Source: Pseudoscleropodium purum
Lineage: Eukaryota; Streptophyta; Bryopsida; Hypnales; Brachytheciaceae
Assembly (NCBI GenBank): GCA_963969395.1
Contig: OZ017796.1
Span: 11,348,501-11,412,500, forward strand
Length of the DNA stretch: 64,000 nucleotides
Direction: 5' to 3'
Shown in pieces: positions 22,493 to 35,461 of the stretch; positions within the stretch are counted from its first letter, which is position 1; each line of letters opens with the position of its first letter. The notes under the pieces were generated by a model, which saw only the letters and a list, made by a program, of their open reading frames with translations, made no database searches and had not been told where the DNA came from. A program made the translations under genes and the position numbers.

Positions 22493-25411
22493 GATATTCA
22501 AATCAATCTTATTTATAATTGAAGGAATTTTTATTGGTTTTTTCAAATCAAAATTTTTCATTTTCATTAAAATATTTTAAAATTATTTAAGATGAAAAAA
22601 AATTCTAAACAATGTTTTTACACTTTGCATCTATGTTTAGATTTTTAGATATTGGATGTAATAGAAATCTAATAATACAAGGGCCTAATATGAGAAAATT
22701 CATCTTATGTATATTTTTGTATTTATTCATGATTTGATTCACATTTACCTTCTAACCAAAAGTTATTTTGAAACATATTTGAAAGAAGTTTTTTGTAATC
22801 TTATATCTTTGTAATGCAATTTCTTAAAATTAAAAAAACAAACATGGCTTAAGCATACAATAAAGTTTTTATAAATCAATAAATAAGTTCCTAATTTCAT
22901 AAAAATTCCTTAGAAAAATTGGTTCAAAATGACCATAAAAGTAATGATTTCTCTATGAATTTAATGTGCACTTAAAATGTTGTCTTGGTTTCAAAGCCCT
23001 TGAATACATAGTGTAAAATCACCCACCTTCTACTTTGCCACTTTCCATTAATTTTTTTATAATAGTGCTCAAATTTTGAAGCGAAAATTCATAATTGGTC
23101 CAAAACTCTTGATTCTTTTTGAGAAGGTTATGACTAAGCTCTAGCAAAATGATTTGGAAATCCTATTGCAAATTTTGGTAAAAAATTAGAAACCTCCATG
23201 CAAAATCAATATAAAAGCACTTTGCTCACCTTCAATACATTTATGTGAATTGATGCATCTTAGCTACAGTAAGATCAAATGCCACATTTAACTACTTCTA
23301 AACTTTTGAAAGTCCAGAATTAATAACGGTCACCAAAAGCAAAAAAAATGATCATCAAGAGATAATGCAAATCATTGGGAGATCAATACAAAGCATCTAG
23401 AAATCTATACAAATATCAAGAGATTTATACAAACATTATGGAATCTCACGATGATATCATTGGGGTATCCCATGATGTTTTGTCTAAAATTCATTGAATA
23501 GTCCCAAAGTAGTTAAATAAAGCATTCAATTGATTTGGCCGTTTCTAAACCATGAATCTTTAGTCCTTTATGGATAAGACCAAATGAAGGAAAATCCCAC
23601 CCTTTAGAATTTACTACTACATTCTTAATACTATTCATCAAGTCCTAAGAACTCTCCACAATACTCTCCAAGAGTCCAAAGGACAAAATATTTTGTCATT
23701 GGCAAGTATTGAATTTCAAAAATTAAAAATTAAAAAAAGATTGATAATATATTCAACCATATTGCAATGTGGTTTGACCAACTCCAATATTATTTTAGAA
23801 TGGAATCAAATGACACATACTCTTCTTCTATTGGCAAATATTATGCTAAAATCATTAATATTTAGACTAATTATTACAAAATTTTGCAAAAATTCAATTT
23901 AATTATAAATTTGTAAAAAATGGATGATGAAGTTGGAATTACTTAATCATATTTGATCAAATCATCAAAAATTGTATTGTATACACTTACTAGTACACAT
24001 GTTAATACAAAAATAATCTATAAAAGATATTATAGGTGAAGGGCAAGTTTACCACCTCTTTGCCAAATTTTCTTTTCGGCCTTAAAATAAGGTTTGTCAA
24101 ATGCTTAAATATTTTTTTTATGTAATATTACTCTTTTACTATACAAAAATTGGGGATTTTTAAAAAAATTCTAAAATTTGAGCATCTATTATTAAAGTTA
24201 TTTTCTACCAAACCTACTCTTCAACTATGTTGTTACATCTCAATTTTGTTGCTCAACTAAATTCTTATAAGCATTCAAAGAAAAAGAAAAATGATGCCCC
24301 CATTCAAGCAAAAGAAACAAGTTCAAATAGTCAAATGTGTTTATAACCTAGATTTTTTTATAATGAAAATCACACCAAATTTCACATAATCAACTTTTTT
24401 AGTTATGAAGAGAATATTTTATCACAAAATCTATGGTCTCATCAAATGAAATTGTTATATTTCTTTGAATTGAGATATATTTCATTAAATTGAGATAATA
24501 TTTATTAATATATTAATCTTGTATTTTGTGTTAAAGTATATGATGTGATATAAATGGATAAAATATTTAAAATTGTATAAATAGAGACTTTTACATTATA
24601 CTAAGAATAATCATGAGTGATTTGGATAACACTCCAAGAGAAATCATATATTCATTTTTTGTACAATGGACATATTTTGAATGAATTCAAAGAAACATTT
24701 TAGTACGGTTTTCATTATTGAACTAATTTAAGAAATTTGTTGAATATTCTTGGTGATTGAAAAAAGGTTCTAGTGTATCATGTATTTTAGGACATTATTT
24801 TTGTAAATTTCTACTAAATTGTGATTGATTCATATCATGTAAAACTTTGAGAAAAAACAAATCTAGCTTTCTCTTTTGTTGCCAAATGACACCTTTACTT
24901 TTATTGTGTCTTTGGTATCAATTGTATGTTAAGCCTTAGTCATCACTTTTGTTTTTAGCTTGTTATATGTTTTTGTTTTTTGTTAAATTATTGAAATTCA
25001 AGTAAAAAATTTAATCATTTAGTTAAATTTCTACTTAAAAATCAAAACCGTACTTCAATCATTTTTTCTTTCTTCAAAATATGCCAAGGGTGCTATTATT
25101 ATTCATTTATATTGGAAGGAATGCCCCCTTCTAGGGATATTGTTCAAAAAAGAAATTACCTTCAACTTTGCTTCCAATGGTGCCTCTTAGTCTATACCTT
25201 TAAGTCTATACAATTGGACAAATTAATTTATATAGCACAACTACACTAATTTGTCCAATTAGTGAAGGTCTTATTTGTTATTAGTCAAAAATAAAATCAT
25301 GTCCTTACAAAAATAAATTACATGGATTAGATAATATAATACATTAATATTTAACCCTGAAAGGACACAATAGCCAAAAAGTGTTTGATGAATGACTTTT
25401 CAAATCACTAT
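22493..25411. other. AT-rich intergenic DNA, nothing recognised
   Basis: Long homopolymer-rich AT sequence. The ORF at 23693-23902 (69 aa) is a chance-type ORF of biased composition. No gene is supported. Confidence 0.4.
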
Positions 25412-25744
25412 CATTAGAAGATTTTGGGGGCCTTTGGATGCCTACGAGTTATTACAGCCTGCGAATGCAGGAAATAGGTTTGGTGTAGTGGTCTGACGTG
25501 GCCGAGCCCCTACCATGTCATTGACCATATATATATATTTTTTATTTTTTATTTTTTATTTTTTATTTTTTTTTATTTTTTTATTTTTAAATTTTTATTT
25601 TTTGCATTTGGAGACTAATTTAAATTTTTTTTAAATTTATGAAAAAAAAAATTCTGACAGCGAGCCGTTCCCCTCACTACGGGGAACAGTTGTGGGGGAA
25701 CAGGCCCGAAACAGGATTCTAGACCCCCTAAAACTCTTCTAATG
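25412..25744. mobile_element. MITE, family CATTAGAAGA, copy 1 (333 bp)
   Basis: The left end CATTAGAAGATTTTGGGGG and the inverted right end CATTAGAAGAGTTTTAGGGG form the TIRs. Inside is an (ATTTTTT)n tract (25540-25605) and a GC-rich part with 'gacagcgagccgttccc' and GGGGAACAG. Copy 2 at 55055-55324 has the same ends and related inner blocks. No clear target-site duplication. Confidence 0.75.
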
Positions 25745-27590
25745 AAAATAAGAATGCACCTGTTGGTTAAAATTCAATTCATATTCTTTTAGTATTTGCC
25801 TTGGTCATATGCCAACATCCTTCTATGGTTAATGCTTGAATGTCGGAGGATGTTTTAGAAGTGAAAAAGTTCCAATCTACCAATTTTCAATGCAATTGTC
25901 CAAAATCCAAAATTAAAACTTGTTTTTAAATTGCAATTGACAAAAATGTACAAAAGCAGTGTATGGAACAAGCAAGGCAATGTATGGAAAAAATTTCAGA
26001 CCCTTTGACCAAGTGGATTGGAAAATTACAACATTTTAAGTGAGAAAAAAAAACTTTTTTTCATTCTTGTAAAACAAGGTTAGCAAACTTTGAGACCCCT
26101 TGGCTGAATATTTTTGCTCCATACAATAATGAGAATTTATACCATTTATAATTATATAATGTTAAGTTCATTTATGCAAAATTTTAGATTTAATTGAGAT
26201 GTCTAACTTACCCTAAGCCACCTTGCAATGCAAAGAGATTCAATGAATGGGCAATGCACTAGTCATTTTTTGATGATTTCTTGTATAATGAAGAAAATCT
26301 CTATTTGAAATTCAAATAGTAAAAGTCAAAGAAAAATATTTGGAATATGTAGGAAAAATTTTAAGAACTTTGATTTCACAAATTGCACAATAAAAAGGCT
26401 TGAAGTTAGAAGAAAATGTTTTTTCTTGAAATAATCCCAATATAGGTAACAAAATTTGACTCCTTTTAGAACATGATTTAAAAACTAAAATTTGTAATTT
26501 TGGACAATTGCATGCCATATTTTATTAGTTACATATATATGTCAAATTTCAGAAGTTGATGAGGGTTTTAGAAAAAGATTTCCAAATTGCTTGTGCTAGA
26601 TATAAGTTTAGGACAGCATAAGTTTTGATCTAGGCACTCAATTGGAAAAAAAATTTATACTCCTATTGAGAGGGTATATATTCATAGTTTGTATCAAAAT
26701 TTTATTATCAACCCACAATCCTCCAATTGTTTGTTCTACAAACAATTGGCCCTTAGGGATTAAACCTACACTCATATAATTATTTCTCAAACAATACGAC
26801 TTTGATAAATGAGTGTTACACACACTACCCTATTAGAAAAGATCAATGTGAAAACACATACCTCCCAAATAATGCCTTCATCCATTAGTAATAATTGAAT
26901 TATTGATTACAGAACACTAAAGTCAACATCCTCCAAATTGCCACTTTTTACTACTATGCCTATTTTCTATTATTATACTAGTCAAATTTTCATATTTTCT
27001 TATTGGTAAATAAAAGGAGGTTCCAATACACCAAGGAATGTAACATTGGGATATGATATGCAAAAATTGTGAAGGATCAAAGTTTTTTTGTAGATGTTCT
27101 AATATCGTTTCTTCCATGTAGGTACATATTGATTTTGGAGATGTATATAGAGTGATGATGGCAATTTTTAGTCAGTAATGCATTTTGGGGGGTGCCTACC
27201 AGCTTACAACAACTAACAAAATTGAGTACAAACTTGAAACAATTTCTTTCAAACAACCATACTATAAGCATCAATGGACAAAATCTGAAAGTAGATAAAT
27301 GGAAGTTATAGTGTGCAACATACTACATAGTACCATAGAAGTTTGAAGAAAAAATTAGTTATGATTTGAAAAAAAATTCATTTCAAAGTTAGCCATGATT
27401 TGGAATTACTTTATCTTTTGTCTTTTTTTCTTATAACTTCAAACGAACTTTTGGTGCCTTGGCATGTTGGTATACATCATTTCAGATTTTTGTACATGTA
27501 TCTGTTTGGAACTCCAAAAAAATTACAGTTTCAGAAGATGGATGCTTTTCATCCACCATGGACAGAAGAACAATCACTCACTGAATGACT
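25745..27590. other. AT-rich intergenic DNA with a faint inverted repeat
   Basis: A weak inverted pair (about 25890-25930 against 26470-26512, sharing GCAATTGTCCAAAAT) may mark a decayed foldback element of about 620 bp. The short ORFs have no recognisable motif. Confidence 0.35.
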
Positions 27591-27909
27591 CGGCCCAGCC
27601 AGTCTCTCTTCTCTTCGCGAGTCAAGGATCGTCCGATGACTGGATAACGCGAAATCAGGAAATCCTCGAGAGCCAATGGCCTTCGCCTCCCAAATCCCTT
27701 ATCACCACCATCGTTTTCACATTGCTTCACTGGTCTGCTCTCGTCATAATCAACCTGTTCTCCGTCGCACTGGCTGCGCCCTGAATTGTCATTTCATTTC
27801 GTGCAATGTGAAAACTTGTATTGACGCCTTACGTCAGAGATGTTTGATCGCAGGAGATGAATCCTGCTGGTCGAGCGGATGTTCATTTTCGCTGAAAAAC
27901 TACGTGGGG

Positions 27910-28834
27910 ATGGAGTTTGATGTTAGCGGACAATTGCTTCAGGAAACTGGAGGGATGGTTGGGCTTTTGATGAATCACGTTGTGAAGGGATGCGGCTTCG
28001 AACAAGTGTTCATACCCGCGTTGCGATGTTTATGTGTAGGCCTTGAGGTAAGCACATTCGGTTGACTGTAGTCTTCGACGTTTATTGATGTGCTTTTTAA
28101 TTGGGATGCGTGCTTGGATGGCTTCTACGCAATATAAGATCATGGAGTCTCGTAAGGAGGCTGCGTTGGTTTCCTTCTAATTCACGCACCTCACGTGGAA
28201 CGCATATCAAATTCTGGAAGCTTACGAAGCTTACGAAGCTTACACATTTTGTAGTGTAGCTTACTGAATCATTTTTAATCATTCTCGGAGGTTCATTTCG
28301 TTATGTCAGTTCCTTATCCTCAGGGGTAGTCAAGTGATGTTGAGGAGTAGCTTAGACAAGAGTTGGATTGACCAGGGTTACGTACAGGGTGCACACGCAT
28401 GTCACTCTGTGTGGTACCCTTCTGAAAAGCATCATTGAAAGAGCAAAATTATGACAACCTTATCAGTAACTAAGTTACGACCTTCTTAAATCCTTCACGT
28501 GACCTTTTTGTTGCTTTTCAGCTGCATAATATTTCTGCCATAGAGTCAAAGAAACTAATATAGCTTCTAAGCATAGTATCAAACGGATCATTCTAAGATA
28601 ATCTTTGATTATAATCATTGATGAATGATGATGTATCAGGTAGAGTTTGCAGGAACATTATTTTCAAAGTTGCTATTATTTTCTAATAGAAATTTGTTTG
28701 TTTTTTCAATTTGTAAGGGTAGAAAGACTTATGGCATGCAAGTCAGCAAGTGCAAATCCAGAAGTCGGCAATTCATAACAAAGACTGGGTTAGCGGGACT
28801 TTCTATGCTTACTGGTGGTGTAGCAATCTGTTGA
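27910..28834 (+). CDS. Small two-exon gene, unknown function (84 aa)
   Basis: Not recognised. Proposed exons are 27910-28047 (46 codons, donor GAG|GTAAGC) and 28718-28834 (39 codons with TGA, acceptor TTTGTAAG after a T-rich tract), both phase 0. The product has two glycine-rich hydrophobic parts: GGMVGLL in exon 1 and TGLAGLSMLTGGVA at the C-terminus after a basic SKCKSRSR stretch, suggesting a small membrane-associated protein. The ORF is open further upstream, so starting at 27676 would add 78 residues. GC rises sharply from 27590, as expected for a promoter and first exon. A 9-bp direct repeat (GAAGCTTAC, three times) lies in the intron near 28216. Gene reality is inferred only from the splice signals and base composition. 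Confidence 0.4.
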
Positions 28835-29222
28835 TGTAGTATTTCCGTGCGACGATTTTCCACTTTACTTCTACAGTAGCAGTTTCGAGGCTTTGGAATG
28901 GGAGGGACCAGACCACCTGCAGTCCGGTACTGATCAGCACTGTAGCATGGAAAGTCACTGCATCTATGCCCCGTGGTCCGTGATATTTTCTCTGTACTTT
29001 CCTATGCAGATTTTGATTAAGGATTCGGAACGGTGATTCTGACGAAGGCTTTATCCTGGAGTGTAAGTCTGGTTGAGCATGTCGATCAACATGGGAGCAA
29101 GATTGGTACAAATCACGTGTCTCCGGAGACAGCTTGTGTATAGCTGTGGTGAGTGCCTTTGAACGTGCTCTGTCTGCTTCTTCCCTGACTTCATCCGTCT
29201 CATCCTCACTTGATAGATCCAC
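28809..29222 (-). other. Unassigned minus-strand ORF of 137 aa downstream of SGR
   Basis: The N-terminal third is hydrophilic and coding-like (SSEDETDEVREEADRAR, then SPETRDLYQS). The rest is unremarkable. It lies 0.8 kb past the STAY-GREEN stop on the same strand, so it may be 3' UTR, a separate gene's exon or chance. I do not recognise it. The 29.2-30.0 kb stretch shows no gene and is probably SGR 3' flank. Confidence 0.25.
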
Positions 29223-29999
29223 GAAGACACTGATGGACTCAAAAAAATTTGAAAATTAATCCTTATCTAAAGTAAGTAGTGGCCGATATTTAGCATACCA
29301 GGTTTATCATGTTCATGTTTTAGAAGCTTCATTTTCAAAATGCTCTGCAAGAGTTCTAAGGTGATGAACAAAATGATGGTTAATTCTCTGTCAGGGAGTC
29401 GATAGATGCAAGAAATTGACAAAGAATGCATTGTTTCAACAGAATATTTTATTCAAGTGAATAAATCGTCTAGTATGTGTCCAATGGACAGTGAAAATCC
29501 ATACTAGATCAATTAAGAAACAGTATTCCAGTTTCTAGTCTGTACACACGATGAAAGCTCCGCAAAACGTACTTTTCTTGAATCTTGCAACAGGAATATT
29601 CAGCTTGATTGAATTCTGCTGTGTTCGACGTTAGATTCCAAGAGTTCGGTATCACAGATGCAACACTGGCGAGCACGCTCAGTATGTGGTCTTTGGGAAT
29701 CCGATGCTGATTACAGTTTTCCATCTCCAACTTGTCTTGGATCACCGTCGTGTACAGTGTGGTACTTAGCGGTGAATTATCCACGTACCGGGTTTATGTA
29801 CAGCAGCTGGGTGTGAGGTTGCAAACTTCTGGTGGCTGATGTGTTGGAAGTTTGAATCGTTCACCATCTTCGCTGGTAAGAATCGACGAATCATACGGTT
29901 ATGTCCTTTCAGGATCATATCCTCGTGTAGTAACACCTCCACTTCATAGAGGCGTGACTTAGTCTGCAATATATACAAGAAGTAGCTCAAACTTATGAA

Positions 30000-32391
30000 T
30001 CATGTAGAACGCCGCTGTCCCTCTCGCATTTCTAGTAGCTCGAAAGTCTTTGGTACTGGGATCAAGGTGCCATGTCGAGAGCAGCATTCGCAGGGACCTT
30101 CGCAAGTTTTTCCTGGCCACAGTTCCTTTGGCCACTTCCTCTCGATCTCTTCCAAAGCATGATGTATTGCTTCCTTTGCGTCGTCTTCGCCCTGCGTATG
30201 TTTTCACATTAGCGTTCTTGAACTTTTAATCGTGCTGGTTGGAAAATGCAGCTGAGGAACTGAGCATCGAAACAAAATCTGCTTGGGGAGTAGCTGCGAA
30301 TGAAAAGTGACGGCAATGATACCTTGGCAGCTTCGACAAGGGGGCCCCAACATTCCAGGCGATTGTAGTCGCTGACGTTAGAATGAAAGTATACCCACAC
30401 CAGGGAGTTATCAAGATCTGCAATAGTGCATCAGCAAACGTAAGACATCGTGTTCTCCAGGTACCCAGATCCTATACAGGTTCTTCAGCCATGCAGGAGT
30501 GCAGTATCTTTGTCATGAAAGTTTTTGAGAGGATTTACCTGGATATTCGTTCAGAAGTTCTTCATCACCATGTCTGAAAGCTTCCAACACCTGTAAAAGT
30601 AACAATTCTGCCTGATGAGTACAAGTTCAAAGGGTCATGTGGATCACATCATACCGCATGCAGGAGGGGAAAACATAGTGCTAACAATGGGCGAGTGCCA
30701 TGCACGGAATGAGCCGACGTGTAGAGTGCTGACCACCGGGAGTTCCTTGCGGAAGATGTAGAAGCGTAAGTTTGCGATCAAATTGTGCATCAGATTACCG
30801 CCGCTAATATGGCAGTGCACGTGGAGAGTCATTTTCCCTTGAACCTTTTTCCATTCTGCTACGACTTCATCCCTCTGTAACTTGCTGTACCATCCCTTCA
30901 GCTGCACCATCACAAATATTCTTAGCATCGCGACTGGAAAGACAACTTTGATCGACGTACGAAACTGGAGACTAGAAATGAAATAAATTGACTTGGAAAC
31001 TACATGCGGAATATAGTTTCCGAATATATAATATTTCCACATTCGGAAATTGTAAACGAACATTAAACATCTGCATCACTAAATCAGAAGAAAATGACTT
31101 CATTTCAAAGGCAATGATAAGTTCATTACAGAACCAGTAAAAAAATTGATACCAGAGAAACGCAAGCTGTACCTGAGCTTTGTTGATTTCACGGGATATG
31201 GCCAATGTTATCTTCGACGTAACATCACTATGTGTCAGCGTGTAAATTCTCGGCAGCTCTTGAGGATGTTTTTTGTCCGCTCCAAGGAAAAGTACTTTCA
31301 ATTTGGCCGCCTCAAAGATTGCTGGTCCGAAAAGTCTTGCTTCCTGCATGGTAATGGCCGGGGCTCAGTTCAATGCAACATCTCAAAGTGAAAACTGATG
31401 TGACGCCCGTCAGTTTCAACACTCGAAATTGAACTGTTCACGACTACAGAATATGCTCTATAATACGTAAAATTGAAGTTTGGAATGAGAGCATGAACTG
31501 TTTTCGAGCAGAGATTGATATAAAATGATCATTTGTTTTGTCGACGATCGTTGAATCTTCGAAGTTGTTTCAGCGTTCCTCTTCAGCGTTATGATCTTTA
31601 ACACACTCATTACGTTACTGCTGCTGCCGGTAGGAGTGATGCTGATTTTTTCTCTCAAAGCCGTGAAGTTGGCATCGTCATCGAGCGAAAGTAGTTCAGA
31701 ATCATTGCTCAGATAATTATCTGAATATCTGCCGACCGTGCGGGATATCAGAATCCAAGGTCCCTCCGACAGAAGAATTGAACATCTCAGAAGATTTGAT
31801 CCGCACGTCCGCACCTTAAAGCGCGCGCTGACAAAACGCTGGTTGGCTTATAACCTTCTTGCATGATTGGAATCTTTTTTTTTTTAGCATATTCAGGGAT
31901 CGTTACAAGCAGGTTATTATTTGTTTCGATCTGTTATCCGAAATCTGAGGAGTAGCTCATCTCTTTCAGAAATCGGTCTCAGCAAAGGCAAAATTCTTGA
32001 ATCCATGACCATCACCGGATATGTTACTACACTCATCTACACAAAGGTCCGTCCAGAGTATAAACAAGATATCACTATCTGCCATTACGTGAGGTCTCAC
32101 CACTATAAGAGACGATCCATGCCGGCACGCCACCTCCGAAGTGTTCACCCTCGCCAAGAGACCTCGTCGGCTCTTCATGCTCCAAAATTGAGAAACTAAA
32201 CACTCAGGTTCGTGTCTCTGAGTCTTGACAGAGGCGCTGCTGCACATGGACGCCGCTTCAACTTTAAGGTAAGAAGCCGAAGAAACCATGGCCGAGGATG
32301 CGTGAGAACTGTTCACATCCCTGGACCTGACGAGACTCTGGCTGGTAACTCCAGCTGAGATCAGTGGCTGGAACAAACTGCAAGAAGCCAT
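30000..32391 (-). CDS. SGR: STAY-GREEN (SGR/NYE) magnesium dechelatase, 6 exons
   Basis: The spliced frame gives 322 aa. Exons, in coding order: 32101-32391, 31173-31343, 30734-30901, 30539-30590, 30323-30417, 30000-30191; introns are GT-AG with matching phases. SGR removes Mg from chlorophyll a to give pheophytin a in the plastid, the committed step of chlorophyll breakdown, and binds LHCII. The first 97 residues are Ser/Ala-rich like a chloroplast transit peptide. Core blocks: ARLFGPAIFEAAKLKVLFLG, TLTHSD (132-137), GWYSKLQRDEVVAEWKK, HVHCHISGG (181-189), RKELPV, VWVYFHSN, CWGPL. The C-terminal Cys-rich motif P-x3-C-x3-C-x-CC (285-296) is present. It is longer than Arabidopsis NYE1 (about 268 aa), mainly at the N-terminus. 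The ORF is open to an ATG at 32502 (37 more residues). Exon 3 ends at an uncommon GTCAGC donor. Confidence 0.93.
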
Positions 32392-33250
32392 AGCTGTACA
32401 ACCAGTAATAGAACAAGCGAACCAACTTCTTCTGCTGAAATTTTTTTGAGACTGAGCCTCCTGTTCTGTCAAATACTCAACACGTCCCCGCTCGTTTGAC
32501 AAGAATTTCGCATTAATTTCACCAACAGCCTGATCACAAGTTCCAAATCTCTGTCAGAAGAAATGTTTCTCCTCTCCCGATCATCAATAAATATTGTCCG
32601 ACATAAATCTTCGCAGAAACGTGTATCCAACTCAAGAGATCAAGATGCACACACGTACGTACACGAGCTAGCTCGAACTCAACCAAAAGCCGCAACGACG
32701 CGCACTCAAGATTCCACACAAAAAGCCTCAAACAACTTCACAGTTCACGAATTCGGACAGGCTTCCCAGCCAACAACCTCGATCCCTTCTTCCAAAAGCC
32801 AAGTCCGGAACAATCGAGAACAATTTCGCCGTCCACATACCTGCTTGCTTTATCCCGGTCTTTTCCTCCAACAGCCTGTTGCTTTTAAACGCCGGCAACA
32901 ACACGGTGCACGGTGACTTGGTGTGCAGAGAAAGAAGCCGGCGTGATTCTTGCAGCCAAGAAGCTCTGTGCGAGACGCAATGCAGCTGTGATGGCGAGCC
33001 AAGCAAGGAAAACGACCGTAGCTGGCGTCGTAAGTAGGGATGGGAGCTATACACGTTTGGTACTGTACAGGGAAGAGTAGAGTATGGGAAAGGTCGTGGG
33101 GTGCCGCGTGGCTCGTGGCAGGAGGCAGAGTTGCAGAGAGCCACCCTTTTGTGCGCCTCGGAGAAATGCAGTGTGCCACGCTTCGGTGGGCCGGTGATGG
33201 GGCCCTACAGTACCGTGACGGTTACGAGTTACGGTTTAGTTAGTTTGAAG
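32392..33250. promoter_or_regulatory. Probable 5' UTR and promoter region of SGR
   Basis: A GC-richer stretch directly upstream of the minus-strand SGR start. The overlapping ORFs on both strands have no known domain and look like composition-driven shadows. No TATA box could be assigned with confidence. Confidence 0.4.
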
Positions 33251-33551
33251 CTCTCTTGCCAGGCAGTAACGTAACTTACGTTAGAAGCAGTTGAGATGCC
33301 ACTTGGTTTACTTCGTTCCCCTCGTGGTAGTAATAATATTTTTATGTGAATTACGCACACTGTATACAGTTGAGCCAGCAGGCAGCAACCGGTATTGACC
33401 AAAGTTTCTACGAAATCCCAACATTTCCACAAAATAATTTAGAAGAAAAACTCCACTGATAAAAAAACAATGTAAAAAATTACTGGGGGCATGTTTTCCG
33501 TGACGTTGGACTCTCCCTGTGGTCTCCATTGATGAGCAGCCCTTGTTTTGG

Positions 33552-33764
33552 GCCAGGGAGGATTGACCCCTCTATTGCCCCATCAAAGGGTAAATGTCAA
33601 AATTGCCCCCTATTTTGTGCCACTTAAATTTTGTATTTCATCACATCCCCTAGCTAATTTTGGGTCTTTGTTTGCAAAGATGAATTCAGAATTTGCAAAT
33701 TTTATCATATGTGGCAAAAAAAAAATTTCAGGGTTTCCTTCAAGGGGTCAATCCTCCCTAGACA
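33552..33764. mobile_element. MULE-like MITE, copy 2 of the dispersed repeat (213 bp)
   Basis: The termini are inverted: CCAGGGAGGATTGACCCCT on the left and, inverted, CTAGGGAGGATTGACCCCTT on the right. A perfect 9-bp direct repeat TTGTTTTGG (33543-33551 and 33765-33773) flanks it as a target-site duplication. Nine-base duplications are typical of Mutator-like elements. It is non-coding. Relatives are at 3124-3361 and about 36540-36700. Confidence 0.85.
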
Positions 33765-33773
33765 TTGTTTTGG

Positions 33774-34985
33774 ACCGTCAGGAGTGACTTTGGTGGTGCT
33801 TAGAAAAGGTAAAAAAATTTCATTTTTCATTTCAATTTTGTAAAAGATAAAGATAGAATTTTAGAATTGTCAAATTAGGATGGAAAAGTGCACGGATATA
33901 ACTAGAAAAGGATGATTTGTTTGAAAGATAGATGAATTTTGAAACACATTGCATTATCAATAGATATGTGATTGCCATCATGACTAGCATTTCTTCAAAA
34001 TTTTCAAAATATACATATTGGCAAATGGTGGTGGGACTGTAGGACATGATATAGTCAAATGCCTTGACCTCTAAAAAACCTAAGTTTTCTTGAGGGACAA
34101 TAGAAATTTCATGTCAGTGTAAGTGATCTCAATTGTTGGTGTGAATTTTCTAAATATATATTTTTTAAAGCCAAGGAAAAAACTATGCTTTCTAAAAATA
34201 TAAGTTTTAGCCAATAGTGACGTGGGAGAAAAAGTTATGTCCAATCAACATAAAATGCCTAAATATAAGCAAGTTAAGAAAATCACTTGACTTTCAAAAA
34301 AAATGCTTCTAGTATAACATAATCATTTCTTTAAAATCAAACATGAATAGAGTTGAAGAAGCCATTTATTCTGACAAATCTAGATCTTGTTCAAAACCTT
34401 AGGCATTAACGGTTAAAAGGATGGCCCAAAGAAACTAACTAGCTAGGAATATTTCTTCCACACAAAATATTTCTAGAATTTTAGATACTTAGATGGTATA
34501 TGATACAAGTTATTTAAGTTTAAGATGGAGTCCACACTGTTTACAAACCACCTAGCTTCAAGTTTGTCCAATGACTTTTCTTTTCATCTTTGCAATAGGT
34601 GACATACATATACCTAAAATACTACATCAAATAGTGATATTAGGTTGTCCCTCACTAAAATCTTAACATTTTATACTATATAAATATTTATATTGTCATT
34701 GTATAAGGATGCAGTAATTTTCATTATCCCAAAGCAATGTATTTTGCAAAGATTGGTACACCATTTCAAGGTTCAGTTTAAAAAATTGCATGCACCTCTA
34801 TGCGGATAAACAATGAGTCAAGAGGTAACTTTTTAAAATAAGGCAACTTCATTCTTGAAGGCAACCTAATTTCATTCTTCTTTATAGATGCAAAACTCAT
34901 CCATTTTTACCATCCATCCATCACTTCACAATATATTCATTCCTAGAATTGTCTAAAATTGAAGTGTTCCATTGTTTACATAGAA
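33774..34985. other. AT-rich intergenic DNA, nothing recognised
   Basis: The ORF at 33832-34047 and others are short and lack motifs. No RNA gene or repeat boundary was seen. Confidence 0.35.
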
Positions 34986-35460
34986 GACAATCATGGAGGT
35001 GGAGGGAATTCTAACAAAAAAACAAGCTAACAAGAAAGGTGAGGCCTCATGCGAAAATGGCTATTTTTTTGTTGTTAGAATTTTCAACAATGAGGAGATT
35101 GCTAAACATAAATGCCAACCTAGAAATGGATAAAATATGTGATCAATGAATCAAAAGTCTATAAACACTGATTACGCGTCCAGATTTCACAAGTCAAGGA
35201 AGAGATAACCGAAAGTAATATGCCTACCTTGTGAACAGAACATTTTTTGGCAAAAGTTTATATACATGGCAATCACCAAGATGGAAAGAATTTTGACAAA
35301 AAAAACCCAAGCTAACAAGAAGGTTGAAGCTTGACGAGGGAATGTTTTTCTGTTTTTTTGTCAAAATTCTTGACAACGAGGAGTTTGCCCAAACATAAAC
35401 ACCCATCTAAAAATGGATGAAACATGTGATCAATGAATGAAAAATCCATAATCACCGATT
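34986..35460. repeat. Tandem duplication, period about 283 bp
   Basis: Copy A (about 34990-35220) and copy B (about 35270-35460) share 'aagctaacaagaa', the GATCAATGAAT block and 'aaacataaa'. Each copy holds a short inverted repeat around poly-A/T (ATTCTAACAAAAAA with TTGTTAGAAT; ATTTTGACAAAAA with TTTTTGTCAAAAT). The end of copy A (TCAAGGAAGAGATAACCGAAAGTAAT) recurs near 36056-36082, so a further partial copy lies beyond the two inserted MITEs. Confidence 0.75.
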
Positions 35461-35461
35461 A

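Noticed and set aside
25540..25605. Matrix-attachment or origin function of the (ATTTTTT)n tract
   Set aside because: It lies inside a MITE and is better explained as low-complexity expansion.
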